64,000 bases of DNA, from positions 37,183,855-37,247,854 of the forward strand of contig CM036241.1 of assembly GCA_020698575.1 (NCBI GenBank). The letters are read 5' to 3'. Under the pieces are notes generated by a model, which saw nothing but the letters and a program-made list of their open reading frames with translations, was not told the DNA's origin and made no database searches. The DNA is from Bostrychus sinensis. Its lineage: Eukaryota; Chordata; Actinopteri; Gobiiformes; Eleotridae. The position numbers were made by a program, and so were the translations under genes. Position 1 is the first letter of the stretch, and the number at the start of each line of letters is the position of its first letter. This document shows positions 1 through 10,770 of this stretch, piece after piece.

Positions 1-153
1 TCAGTGTAAATAAATAGAGGATTACTCAAACATGCGTGAATGAAAAAGAAACACAACTCCAGATATGTTTTTGATGCAAGAACAACATTAAAATGGTAGA
101 AAGCTCAGAAGTCATGGTAGAAGCTCAAGTTAATTTTGCATAATAGGGCTCCT
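1..153 (+). mobile_element. TTAA-flanked DNA element family A, 3' part
   Basis: This is the right end of the commonest repeat family in the window. It carries the shared block GGATTACTCAAAC, then ATATGTTTTTGATG and AACAACATT, and ends GCATAATAGGGCTCCT followed by TTAA. The same series occurs at 8213-8753 and, on the other strand, at 17484-18105 and 24818-25300. Family A elements begin AGGTCCC and end GGGACCT between TTAA sites. They are non-coding, so they must have been moved by a transposase encoded elsewhere. TTAA target sites fit piggyBac-like or Kolobok-like transposases, but which one is not decidable here. The left part lies outside the window. Confidence 0.75.
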
Positions 154-1494
154 TTAACTACACATTTTGGAGGTCAAAGGTCAAATCAGTGATGGTTGTA
201 ATTGATAAAAAAAATATATTTATGACAAGGTATTATATTACTTTATAATAAACTTTAGTTTTTATTATTTTTTACTAGGTGGTACCATTTCCTCATATAT
301 GGTAGATAGAGGTATAAATTCTCATCTGATCAGTGCACTGTAGAAACTGTGCCAGACTGAGCAGATGCCTCTGTGTGAGCTGGATGTGTGTGCACAAAAA
401 CTTAACTTAAGGGGTTAAATTTCATAAACAGAATTATTTTTTGCTCTGTATGGTGAGGAAAAATTTAATTATCATCATTTCTTTATTGGTGCATTTTTGT
501 TCTGCCTTAAGGTGAAAAGTGTACCTAAAAAGTTAGTGGTGTAGGAGGGTTAATACACTACCATTCATGAACCTGTGACATACTCAAACATAACATCAAA
601 ACTTTAAAGCCATTTTTCTCAGTTTCACTGTTACCGTAGGTACTGCGTTCTTAGATGGGCTAATAAAAGAATGCAATTACTCATTTAAAGTTATTGGGCT
701 ATAAAATGTGTTTATTTTGTACTAACTACTATCATAATAAAAGTAGAGTCAACCAAGCTTCGTTGTCATTATGGAACTCAGGTAGAGTGGAAACTATTAT
801 TATGTTAATTTAACACATATAGGAGCCCATGGGTTTATGTTCAGGTACTTGGCTCTGGCTGCTTCCATTGTGGCCTCCTCGTGGTCCCCATCTGCCAGAG
901 GGATGGTACTTGTAACTGTTCTCTGTGTCCTCTATGTGTCCTTGTGGTAATTTGATCCCCCGAGTTTGGACTTTCCCCTCATTAAATAAAAATAATACAG
1001 CCGTTATGTCACATGTGTAAAGATGTGCTGCAAGATGTCAACCGCCACATCCCCCCTGACCCAGCCTCTCTATGACAAATAGGATTGTGGAATAAATGGA
1101 GATTACACTAACCTGTAAAGCACCTCCTGACCAGATGAAGACATCTGAATGGATAAATTCTGAGTGTTAGACTGCTCTTGCTGCTAGAGCTGCTGGGGCC
1201 CTGAAAGGTGCGTTTGAAATGCCCTCACTAAGATGATAAACAGAGTTTTTTGGCATGCAATAAGAGTTTGTGGGGAATAATCTCTCAGCAGTGGGGATGC
1301 GCTTGAGTGCCGGACAGCGAAAAATTCGATTAACGCCTCCTCCGGGGTCCCACCACAGCCCCCGTCCCACCTCTCCCCCAAAGCCCAACACCAGAGGCAG
1401 GATCCAGCTCTGGAAATGGACCCAGTCACCCGCTACTGGCTTCACAACCATCTGTTGGAGAGCATACATTCAAAGCAAGAGCCCCACTGCCAAA
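154..1494. other. Non-coding stretch, no element recognised
   Basis: A+T-rich sequence without a convincing exon or repeat. The part at about 1170-1490 is less A+T-rich and includes a C-rich run near 1335-1400. Its short open frames on both strands have no recognisable domain, so I treat them as chance. Confidence 0.6.
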
Positions 1495-2179
1495 TGGCCC
1501 TTTTCCACCAGCACTACTTGGTTTTACTCTACTCGGTTCTACCCGCTTTGTCAGCTTTTCCATTAGGCAACCATTACCAATACCAGGTACCTGCTTGGCT
1601 GAGGTTCCAACTGAGCCAAACCAGTACTAAAATGTGACGTTGACAGATCACTAATTGGTCAGAGAATGTTGTCAGTTGTGAGTCATATGTGCAATGTTAG
1701 CCACCGCAACAAACCGGCCTTATTCACACTGAATGATCCATGAACTGGTTGCATTGCGCGTGCAGTATGTCTCCGACAACAGCCAGTGGTCACAGAAGAG
1801 TAGCAAATTAAAGCTGAAGTTAGCTGAGTTCACACAATAACAGCCATGTACAGAGAGCTACATGTACATAAAACCCAGCCTCTAACCATGATCTCCCATT
1901 CATTTGGAAATCGCCTCGTTGCTTGTAGCCTTTTCCAGCTCTTTTCTTTGGCTTTATGTGTGACAAAAAAACACAAAACCAGTACAAAGTACAACATTGC
2001 CTCTGCGTCCTCCATTGTTGTTGTTTATGTTGCGTTTACAGGACGTTACATCAGTGAGGCGCCACTGTCTCCACACACAATAAATTGGTACTATATAGTA
2101 ATGGAAAACCACCCAAACCGAGTAAAATCAAGTAAAGTAGAGTACAGTAAAACCAAGCAGTGCTGGTGGAAAAGGGCCA
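1495..2179. mobile_element. Non-autonomous DNA transposon with long terminal inverted repeats
   Basis: The two ends are inverted copies. The left end TGGCCCTTTTCCACCAGCAC is matched base for base by the complement of the right end, and similarity continues about 15-20 bp further inward (CTTGGTTTTACT on both). The 685-bp interior has no transposase-like frame. A target duplication is not clear: CAAA on the left and CAAG on the right is the best I see. Superfamily is uncertain. Frames read across the ends, rich in Phe, Ser and Tyr, are shadows of the inverted repeats. Confidence 0.8.
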
Positions 2180-2406
2180 CAAGACTGGAGCCCTGGCTAT
2201 GAAAGCACCTGTGCTCATCTGTTTTTCTCTTTGCAAATGACAATAGTATAAATATCCTCCAATCAGGCTGGAATTACATTAGCCCCCAGTGTAGAGACAG
2301 TGAATAAAAAAAACACTTCTGGTCTTTTAAGCAGCTAATTTCTAACTAGAACATGAGCAATCCATTCCAGTTTGCCATTACCTACCTACTGACTATAAAT
2401 ATTCTA

Positions 2407-2516
2407 CGTTTTTTTTTTTTTTTAAAGTAGGTTAAGAGCCAAGGCCATCAGTAAGAATCATTCATTCAAAAAACAAACAAACAAACAAACAAACAAACAA
2501 AAAAAAAAAAAAAAAC
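2407..2516. repeat. Poly-T run and (CAAA)n/poly-A simple repeat
   Basis: A run of about 15 T near 2410 is followed at 2467-2516 by about seven CAAA units that run into a long A tract. This is a simple-sequence tract and may be the old tail of a retroposed sequence, although no body is recognisable beside it. Confidence 0.9.
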
Positions 2517-2647
2517 TTCCTCCTACTTGTAAAAAGCCACTTGATTTTGTACATTTTGTGACCCCAGTGGAGCCATATGTCAGGAATGACAAAACTTTAA
2601 CTGAACTGCTACATTCACCAGGTGAATCTTTGTTTTTGGTCAAAACC

Positions 2648-2672
2648 TACTTACTTACTTACTTACTTACTT
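2648..2672. repeat. (CTTA)n microsatellite
   Basis: Six near-perfect units of a tetranucleotide. No gene or element is seen around it. Confidence 0.95.
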
Positions 2673-2831
2673 GATGTCCTTATTTAACATTTTCTGCATC
2701 CAAACTGGTGTGAAGAGACATCACAAAAGCCTATAACATGATCTTCTCTGTAGCCTATGGTCATAGCATGGCCATACCAACGGTCATATCACCTAATAAT
2801 TTTCATAATATGTGCTTATTCATTAGTGTAC

Positions 2832-2900
2832 AGCAACCTTTTTTCTCTCGTGTACCCTCATGGGCTTTTTGTCATACCCTGCGTACCCATCACTCATACT
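2832..2900 (+). mobile_element. Possible hAT-type terminal end
   Basis: The text CAGCAACC, then a T run and CTCGTGTACCCTCATGGG, resembles the ends of hAT elements of the CAGTGGTTCCCAACC type. A matching opposite end lies at 4571-4617, and a weaker one near 3318-3342. I cannot tell which belongs to it, or whether these are solo remnants. Confidence 0.3.
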
Positions 2901-3120
2901 TACTGATGATTCTTTAAAAAGTAGCCATATGTGTTACAAAAACATTTTGTAGTTGTACTGTCAACCACAAATATAAATCTAATATTCTTAAGTCACTGAG
3001 AGACTTGCACTTTCTTGGCTTTCAATAGTTCCAATAATTTAATATGTGAAGATCACAATAGTTATCATCTTCATTTGTAATTTTTTTTTTTTTTTTTTTT
3101 TTGTCTTTTAGTTTCTCCTT

Positions 3121-3345
3121 TCTTATTCAGGTTTTCCACAGTGAACCAGTCACATGGCAATGTGGCAGGTTTTTTACACCAGATGCCCTTCCTGTCAACC
3201 AGCCACATACAGTGACTAGAGTAGGCAATGTGGGTGAAATGTCTTGCCCAGGGACAAAACAACAGTATGCTTTTCGGGCAAGATTCAAACTAGCTACCCT
3301 CCAGTTGCTGGTCCCCGTACCCTTGGTTGGGAAACACTGGTGTAT
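3121..3345 (-). repeat. SINE-like repeat, minus strand
   Basis: Read on the minus strand, a 3285-centred block GTTTGAATC (3282-3290) matches the Pol III B-box pattern at 8 of 9 positions. It is followed by text about a 'CCCTGGGCAAGACATTTCACCC' theme and a CAGGAAGGGCATC block. This order is typical of tRNA-derived SINEs as I know them from fish genomes. A clear A box is not visible. On the plus strand it directly follows a poly-T run (3080-3102), which would be the A-rich tail of a minus-strand retroposon. Confidence 0.4.
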
Positions 3346-4350
3346 GGTACCATAAACTGGAGTATGGGGACATTGTAATCAGTTTTTCCATTTTATTTTC
3401 CCAAATATCAGTCATGTTTTGTTTATATTTGAGATCATTCTACTGGAACTATTTGTGGTTGAGACTTATAAGTTCTAAGTAGATGCAAGCAATCTCCCAG
3501 TTGTCTGGAACACAACATTAGTCCATCAGCTACTAAATTACAACACAATCATACATTTTCACTAATAAGATTTCCTAAGAACTGTTCAAAGTTGCTTTAA
3601 AATATGAAATATGTTACAAAGTGAAGCTGAATCAGGCAGTACAGCCTGAAAAAGCTCATTTGCCTGTCTTCCCAGTGATGCGTCTCTGCGACACGGTTCT
3701 TGGACATATCAACAGCCCCTCACACATGCACCCACTCATAAATATTCTGTCAATTAGACGTTTAGTGTTAACCTGCTCCCAGCACTTTGTGATAAGGCGT
3801 GGGAGTGGTGAGGTGAAGCCAGCTAATAAATGACTGGAGCTGCTGGGGCCACTTGGTGGAACCACAGATAAAACAAGGGAAAAGGGGGTAAAGCTACCTG
3901 GCAAAAGAATTTCTCTTGGGAGCAGTCCAATCTCATTACGGAAGGAGAGCAGGGGTGGAGGGCCAGGAAGGGGCTCAGGTGGTAGAACGATATGCGAGTG
4001 TCTGCACCAGCCTGCAGCGAGGGCTCTGGTCTGTGAAGCTGCACGGTTTGGAGTATTTAAAAGAATATTAAAAGCTGTCACAAAGTGCATGGTGTTCAGG
4101 GATAAGGATGGTTTTTAATCAATTTGGGGCACAGCATTTCACTTTTGGATCGTACATATAAACGCTGGTTGATATTTTTGAGTCACTATTAAATATATTA
4201 AAAATAAAAGTCAAGTTACTGACTTTGTTTACAGCTGGGTTTGATCCCAAGCACAACATTTATGATCTTTATGAGTGAAGTGTTACCATGGGCTTTCCAG
4301 GTGTACTGTGAAATGCGGGTGCAAATCTATCAAAGAAAAAAAAAAAAAAC
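3346..4350. other. Non-coding stretch, no element recognised
   Basis: The section at about 3640-4090 is somewhat richer in G+C and open on the minus strand for 144 codons. That frame has no domain I recognise and biased Ser/Pro/Leu composition. I see no splice-site pattern that would support an exon. Confidence 0.5.
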
Positions 4351-4570
4351 ATAAACCAGATCTAAACCAGGACTAAACCAGAGCTAAAACCAGGACTAAA
4401 CCAGAACTGAATAAGAACTAAACCAGGTCTAAAACCATAAATAAACCAGACCTAAAACTAGATCTAAAGCTCAAACTAGGACTAAACTAAGACTAAACCT
4501 AAACCATGTCTAAAACCAGAACTAAACTAAGACTATACCAGGATTAAGTCGGGTCCAAACCAGGACTAAT
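4351..4570. repeat. Degenerate CTAAACCAGGA minisatellite
   Basis: About 17 diverged units of 11-14 bp built on CTAAACCAGGA or CTAAAACCAGA run head to tail. Units differ mainly by A insertions and G/A or C/T changes. No unit is long enough to code. The array ends directly against a hAT-like end at 4571, so it may have expanded inside a transposon. Confidence 0.85.
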
Positions 4571-4617
4571 CCAGGTCCTGGGGGTACTCAAGATCAAAAA
4601 GAAGTTGGGAACCACTG
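4571..4617 (-). mobile_element. hAT-type terminal end
   Basis: The sequence ends GTTGGGAACCACTG, the complement of CAGTGGTTCCCAAC, which is the usual start of many vertebrate hAT (Charlie-like) elements. The inner part GGGGGTACTCAAGATC also fits. The partner end may be the one at 2832, which would give an element of about 1.8 kb enclosing the minisatellite, but that pairing is a guess. Confidence 0.5.
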
Positions 4618-4621
4618 CTCT

Positions 4622-5767
4622 AGATTATACAGTATAATGATGATAACTGGATGCATGGGTGGTATGAAAGAACTGGCGTTGGTGTAAATCTCTTAACATT
4701 TATGTCATAATAAACAACAGCATATCATATTACTCCACTCTTGGCATACAGATAGATAATTTTACCTAAATATGGAATTAGTGACAGTCTACCTGCCCTA
4801 ATACTTAACCAATGTGAGGATTTAGATGTTTGTAATCCCACTGATTCACTTTCTAGCAGACCTTCAACTGTAGTGCTTTGCATACTAACCCACCCTTACA
4901 TTTGCAGTATAATTATGTATTTCAGGGTATTTTCTAATGAGGGGACATTTTCTTAACATATCCTTCCCTTAGCCCATCAAACAGCAGAGCCCAGAGTCAG
5001 GTCACAAGTCAAACACTATTAAGTCCAGCTTGGATTGAGCTGAATTTTAAATCTTGCACTTGTGAAACAGTTGTGCCTCACAGGCATCATTATTCTGCTG
5101 AGTCTAGACTGGAGCTTCGTGGAATGACAAAGAACAGCATTAGTGAATCCTGGTAATGGATAAAAGCTGTCGTTTAGAAAGGGCTGCGACATGAAAGCAG
5201 CCTCGTCCGTCACCGTGTCAGTGCCGGACGCTGCCTTTCAGTTTGATGATAGCACTGTTTTGTCAGAGCTAAAATCCCACAATCAGTCAGACCACCCAGC
5301 GGCTCTCGGTTTGTGCTGCGTGTTCATAAATCCTGCCTGATAGAAGAACAGCTCACATCTGTGTCAAAGGGAACCGAGTCACCTGTGGGCGAAGACGCCA
5401 GAGAGAGACAGAGAAAAAAAAAAAAAAGGTTGCCAAGTTCAGAATGTGAAAATATACACACCTAATAGCAGTGCCACAAGTGCCAAATGAAAATTACACA
5501 CTACTCTTTGACACATTACCATAAAAGTGGCTCCAAACTATGCCTTTTCCAGGTCTATTGTGAAATGTTGGTGCAAATTCTAACTATTCTGACTCCAACA
5601 ATCATGCTACTTTTATGTGCTTAAAGTTTTGGCAAGTAGTGAGTGGAGACGCATAGTAAATATAACTAAAGAATATTCACTGCAGGCGACAATTTGCATC
5701 CTAAGACAGTGTTATATTATTGTAATCTTTGTCCAACATTTTGACTGTGACTGTGTGGTTACTTACT
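4622..5767. other. Non-coding stretch, no element recognised
   Basis: The block at about 4980-5400 is less A+T-rich than the surroundings and repeat-free. It ends at an A run (5415-5427). No coding signal is seen. Confidence 0.5.
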
Positions 5768-5864
5768 GCTTAGCCAAAAAATTATCCATTCCCTAGCTGA
5801 ATTTAGACACAACAAATTCATTTTATTTCTAATTTAACAAAATGGGTCATGTCCAAAATGATTC

Positions 5865-6220
5865 TGTTATGACCATGTCTGTTTACTAGTTTTGTTTCCA
5901 TTGTGTTTTATTTTGAAGCCTTATACCTTTTGCGTTTTTCTGTTTTACTTCCTCCTGAGTGATTGTGCATTCTCCCTTGTTCTTTGTTGTTTCATTGTCA
6001 TGTTGTGTCTTGTTGTGTCTCACTTTTGTCCCCCTGGGTCTCCTTCAGTATTTTTGTTATTGCCCTGTTTTTGTTTTTTAGATTTTGTTTTTGGACTGTT
6101 TCCCCTTTTGGATTTTGAAGTTAATAATTATTGGACTTCTGGGTTTCCCTTTCATTAAAGTTACTTTTCAACTGCATTTCTGCATTTTTGGGTCCTTTAT
6201 TTTGCCCCACCACCATGACT
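5865..6220 (+). mobile_element. Solo-LTR-like insertion, 356 bp
   Basis: The block starts TGTTATGACC and ends CCACCATGACT, and the bases GATTC stand directly on both sides (5860-5864 and 6221-6225). Removing it restores the tandem unit seen twice more downstream, so it is a real insertion. A 5-bp duplication, a TG start, a T-rich body and a poly-A-signal-like ATTAAA at 6154-6159, about 60 bp before the end, fit a solo LTR of an LTR retrotransposon. The terminal CA expected of an LTR is changed to CT. No internal gag or pol sequence is present. The open frame across it (5892-6158) lacks any domain and is a by-product of T-rich composition. Confidence 0.6.
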
Positions 6221-6297
6221 GATTCATCCATTTATTTAGAATTACAGCTGTCAAACCATTTTAGAATGTAGTTAACTACAGCTTAGCCCAAAATTAT

Positions 6298-6300
<3 letters not shown>

Positions 6301-6341
<41 letters not shown>
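6301..6341. repeat. (TTA)n microsatellite
   Basis: About 13 perfect units inside the second tandem unit, probably grown from its ATTATTCA motif. Confidence 0.97.
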
Positions 6342-6343
<2 letters not shown>

Positions 6344-6575
6344 TACAAAATGGTCCATGTACAAAATTATTCATCCCTTTATTTGGAATTGCAGCTGTCA
6401 AACATTTTTAGAATGTGGTTATCTATACTTTTGCCCAAAACTATTGATTTCCCAGCCCAATTTTGACACAACAAAGTTTATTTTTATTTTAATTATAATT
6501 ATAATTTGACAAAATGGCCAACGTCCAAAATTGTTCATCACATTATTTTCAATAACAATAATTTCAGAATTCTAC

Positions 6576-8212
6576 ACATGATTTTGATCCATTGGGATTT
6601 GGGACCACTCTTTTTGCTTTCACAGATCTAGGGCTAAGGCCTCCTTGCCATCACTCTGTTGTTTAGTTCTCTCCGCAAATTTATTATCAGACTTTTCCAC
6701 TGCACAGTTCTGCTCACGTCTGGTAAGGTTTGGTACATGTAACCCCTGAAATAATTTGCTCTATCATTTCATTTCAAACTATTTAGATTCCATGCATCAT
6801 ATCTGAAAATAATTTAATAAAAGTGAAATACAGACACAAAGACATTTCAAATAAAAACCTTGGCTTGCCTTGTCTCTCCATGTTGTAATTTTGGCTCTAT
6901 TTGATTTACGGAGCCTGGATTTGGTGAAATCTCTTTGCGTGTTCCTGTGGTTTAAACCTGCAGTTGCTGTGATTGAGTTTTTATGCTAATGTGTGCTGCA
7001 GTGTGCTTGTGATTCAGTCAGATCTCCTTACATCCAGGAGGAGGTATCTGCCATTCTATCGGCCTCTGATCTTGTATTGTGCTCACATCACTGCAACTAC
7101 AAGACAGCGTCATGACATAATATTCCAAATAATGTGTTAATATGCCTGAGAGGAAGAAAGCCCAAATCCCTTAATCACATTGTGAGTGGCTCGGAGGCAC
7201 CGCGGCATGTCGGGCCTGAGCACGGCTCCTCTCTCTCTCTCTGTCTGTTGGTACATGACGTTAAAAACTCATATCTAAGGGTTACACAACAATAAAGCAT
7301 GAAATGACTTTGTCCTCCAGAGCCCTCTGTTTGCACACACTGTACACTATCAGAACCACTCTCACTGTGATGATACAGGATACAATAGTGGGTCCGTAAA
7401 TAACCTTCAGGTAAATGTGTGTTCATAATCCAGGCATTAAATTGAATTGTCTTAGGGATGATTACACAATACCTATTTAATAATAATAATACTGGAACAT
7501 GGACAGCCATTTACAGCGTTGTGATTTCCACATACTTTTTTGTGTGCAATATGTCAATAAGTCACAGTTTGGAAGTAAATGCATGGGCTGGGTATTGTTT
7601 TATTATTATTTTTTTCTTTATACCAGTATTTAAACTGGTAGAGAGAAGAAAAACCGCTGAGACAGAGACAGCCCTGTAGCCTGTGACTTGTCAGAGATTG
7701 TAGTCAAAGTGTGGACAGTGATAGAGTCTTTCAAGACCACTGTTAGGCATCTTACTTAAAAAAAAAAAAAAGAAGCAATTAACTATAATTGCAAGTTACT
7801 TCTCCCAAAAAGTAACTCCATTAAGTAATTATATCAGGCTAATTAACTATGCCATTACTTACTATGTTTATAATAGGTCTAGTAGAATAATGAAACAATA
7901 GATGTTTTAAAACCTTTAACATTACAACATATAAGCCTTCTCTGGCCATTGACTGTAATCCTCTAAATTCAAATATTAATAACTCTGATGTTGTTTCCAG
8001 AACTTACGGTGCCGCTCCTGGACTCGGCCTGATATAGCCACAAGCTTCGTAGAGTTGTGTGATAATGAGAGGTGCTTCTTTTAAGATTTAAAACAACATG
8101 ATTTTATAGAGTATCAATCCCACAACACCCATTCACCCTTTCCCCATTTTAAGTCAAGGGCCTTGCTTAAGCCATCATAAATAATGAAAAACTTTATGTA
8201 AAGGTTATGTAA
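6576..8212. other. Non-coding stretch, no element recognised
   Basis: The text at 6576-6700 may be a further piece of the transposon-like repeat to its left. A short CT run stands at 7228-7245 and an A run at 7759-7771. Frames over 7175-7510 and 7458-7679 are unremarkable. Confidence 0.5.
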
Positions 8213-8752
8213 AGGTCCCATATTCTGCTTTATTCAGGCTTTCTGAAATAGTTTTAGACAGCTTTGCATTAGTATTTCACGTTTTATAACTTAAAATATT
8301 GTACATGTATGGAAAACGTCTTCTCTTCAGGAGTCGTCATTTTGACTTTGCAGAGAAAGTTTGGATTAGGTGCCTGTCTCCCCCTGCTGGCAACAGTGGG
8401 GGATGGACAGAACATAAAATGGCTATTTAGCATGGCTATAAGCAACATGACGCTAACAGAAAAATGAGCTGACTGCTTCGTAGTAATGGCAGTTAAAGCG
8501 CAAAAATGATCAGAATGAGTCCAGCGATGGTGTATGTGCTTTAGAAACGTGCAGGAGCATATCCTGGTTTCATGTGTCCCTGTAGAGCTGTGAGACCGAG
8601 CGTTTTCAACTCTTGAGAAGGGGACAGACTCAACATACAGGATTACTCAAACAAGCATGAATAAAACAAAATATTACTTCAGGTATGTTTTTGATGTGGA
8701 AACAACATTAGGTTAAAGGCTCAAATAGGTCAACTTAGCATAAAATGGGACC

Positions 8753-8753
<1 letters not shown>
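8213..8753 (+). mobile_element. TTAA-type element family A, nearly complete copy
   Basis: It runs from AGGTCCCATATTCTGC to GCATAAAATGGGACCT, so both inverted ends are present over 541 bp. It gives the order of family landmarks: TTTATTCAGGCTTTCTGAAAT, GCATTAGTATTTCAC, TTTATAACTTAAAATA, a GCTAACAG block, CAGAATGAGTCC, CTGGTTTCATGTG, TCTTGAGAAGGGG and CAGGATTACTCAAAC. The flanks are degraded (GTAA left, TATC right) instead of TTAA. No transposase frame exists. The right end abuts a TATC microsatellite. Confidence 0.85.

Positions 8754-8835
<82 letters not shown>
8754..8835. repeat. (TATC)n microsatellite grading into (TA)n
   Basis: About twelve TATC units followed by TATATC and TA units, seeded at the edge of the family A element. 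Confidence 0.97.
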
Positions 8836-10285
8836 AACTAACAAACAAACAAAACATGAAATAATAATAAATAATATTAAACCGGCATTTAAATGGTTTT
8901 CCTCCTGAGGTCATTACAAGCATCACTCACATTTTACTGTGTGTGGGTCGCGGTCTGAAAAGCTTTAAATTATTCCATTTAACCAAATTATAGGTACAAA
9001 CTTCTTGACATATAAAAGTGGATTTTTCCCGGATGAGACCCACATTCTATGTATTCTGTGGCATTTACTAGAAATGGTAATGTTTGAGAAAAAGGTTTAT
9101 TAGTCCTGAATATCAAATATTTATATTTTTTTCTATCCATGTACTGTCACAATTAAATGCGGCTTTACTTTATTTTATGCTTATTGTACTTCAACAGCCA
9201 GGGGTAAGGGCAGTTTCTCAGTATGAACACAACTATCAAAGATCAGCCATAACATTACGACCCTATCTGTGTGCTTCCATGAACTGCCTTCGTGACTTCT
9301 CTTATTTATCTTCATGTGACCATTTGTATTCCTCTGAGCCCTGAGATTACTCCACCATCTCCTGCCTCTGTGGCGGCAAAATGAAAATACATAGATCTCA
9401 TAATAGCACTGCGTCTCCTCCAAAACTATCAATGCTCATCTGCATAAAGTCATATGGCCACAGACAGTTAAGGCCAAATATTGAACAAGGGGCTGGCCTC
9501 ATTTGAATATCATTGGGCTCACCTCTATCTTCTCCCTTCATTTGCGGAGAGTATTTTTACTCAGGTAGATAAATGGCTCCCACCCAGTGCCTATCAGCTG
9601 CCATAGCTCAATCAGGGCATCTGCGGAGCGTGGAGCCAGGAGAAAGACGTCTCATTCCTGATTGGCTCAGACTGACAGCTGGGCCATATTTCACCCCCCA
9701 CACACACCAAACACACACACACACACACTTATGCAAGCACACGGCAGGCCCTGTCCCTCCTTGAGCTTAACACACAGATAAAAACGAGGAGATGATGAAT
9801 TTACTGGAGGAGTGCTTTGTCCCCTATTCTGTTCCCATCACCGCTGACTGAACACGGGACAGCATGATAGATGTCCCGGCACCCGCTCCACACCCCCGTG
9901 CACCACAATCCCGCCATCACTTAATGGTGCATTCCAATAAACCTACATTCAATCTACACATTACTGGTACGGCTCCTGCTTATTGACCCCAGCAGTTATT
10001 ACATTCTAATGGACTTGGTGCCGATGTGAAAGTTAAATTTGAGATGGAATCAATAAGCAGGATGAATGACTTGGAGAGTAAATTATAGGCTTAAGACTAC
10101 ATCTATTAAGGCCCTGTGCCGCTCCATAATCCATTATGAAAGAAAGAAATGCTGATTCCATATTTACTAAAGGCCTCCACAGTGACTGCTGGTCAGTGGG
10201 GGCACCTTGGCACCACCACCTCAGGTATGAGTGATGCAAAGTTTGACAGTTTGACAGTCATTATATTAGGGATGTAACAACGCAT
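8836..10285. other. Non-coding stretch with possible regulatory character
   Basis: Repeat-free from about 9350 to 10200 apart from a CA tract at 9711-9728. It is less A+T-rich and contains several homeodomain-type cores (TAATGG, TTAATGG, ATTTGAATAT). A short phrase near 9240, GATCAGCCATAACATTACGA, resembles a dispersed fish repeat. Nothing codes convincingly. Calling it regulatory is inference only. Confidence 0.4.
9711..9728. repeat. (CA)n microsatellite
   Basis: Nine perfect dinucleotide units. Confidence 0.95.
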
Positions 10286-10770
10286 CATGCAGGTGACACT
10301 GAGCTCCTGGCGGAAAGTGAGAAAGATCTGCAGGCAACTGTAGACAGAGTGAACGAAGCAGGGACAAGACAATGGTTTTCAGTAAAAGTGAAGGAAGACC
10401 TAGACTTAACATAAGGATAGATGGAGTAGAAATAGAACATGTTTTAACTATCTAAGCCATAAATATGGCAAATGTAATGGAGAACTCAAGAGAAGGATTT
10501 CCACTACCAAAATAACTTTCTCCAAAATGACCAAAGTACTTGTGAGGCCTCACATCAAGACCAGGGTAAGAAGGTATGTATGGTCAACATTACTGAATGG
10601 CTCTGAAACATGGACCATTTTAAAACAAATGAAAGATCATTTAAGAGCATTTGAGATGTGGTGTTACAGAAAGATGCCAAAGATCACATGGTTAGACAAA
10701 GTTACTAACAAGGAAGTCCAAAGAAGTGGCACCACAAGAGATATGTTTAAGATCATTCAGGGGGGAGGGG
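10286..10770 (+). pseudogene. Decayed LINE reverse transcriptase fragment
   Basis: A broken frame reads HAGDTELLAESEKDLQ, then TVDRVNEAG, IRIDGVEIEHVL, VWSTLLNGSETWT and LRAFEMWCYRKM. These match, in order, the part of a non-LTR retrotransposon reverse transcriptase from its catalytic box (normally YADDT) through the thumb to the conserved 'EAFEMWCYRRM' segment of RTE-like and related elements. The catalytic box is ruined: Tyr is His and the first Asp is Gly (10286-10297). Stops and frameshifts separate the blocks. Neither the N-terminal part nor the 3' end is seen. The clade assignment is from memory and uncertain. Confidence 0.75.

Larger units (their letters stand above)
5768..6575 (+). 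repeat. Three tandem units of about 150 bp, Tc1-like in feel
   Basis: Three successive copies begin GCTTAGCCAAAA (5768), GCTTAGCCCAAAA (6281) and CTTTTGCCCAAAA (6428). Each contains a Y-rich 'TTCATCCATTTATTTAGAA' type block, CAGCTGTCAAAC, ATTTTAGAATGTGG and a 'GACACAACAAA' block or the part of it that survives. Unit 1 is interrupted by a 356-bp insertion (5865-6220). Unit 2 has its middle replaced by a TTA microsatellite. Upstream text around 5738-5767 looks like the end of a fourth unit. The phrase CCAAAATTATTCAT recurs in the ends of some Tc1-like fish transposons, so an origin there is possible. Confidence 0.7.

Noticed and set aside
3656..4090. 144-codon open frame on the minus strand
   Set aside because: No domain, biased composition, no splice context. 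Likely chance in a less A+T-rich patch.
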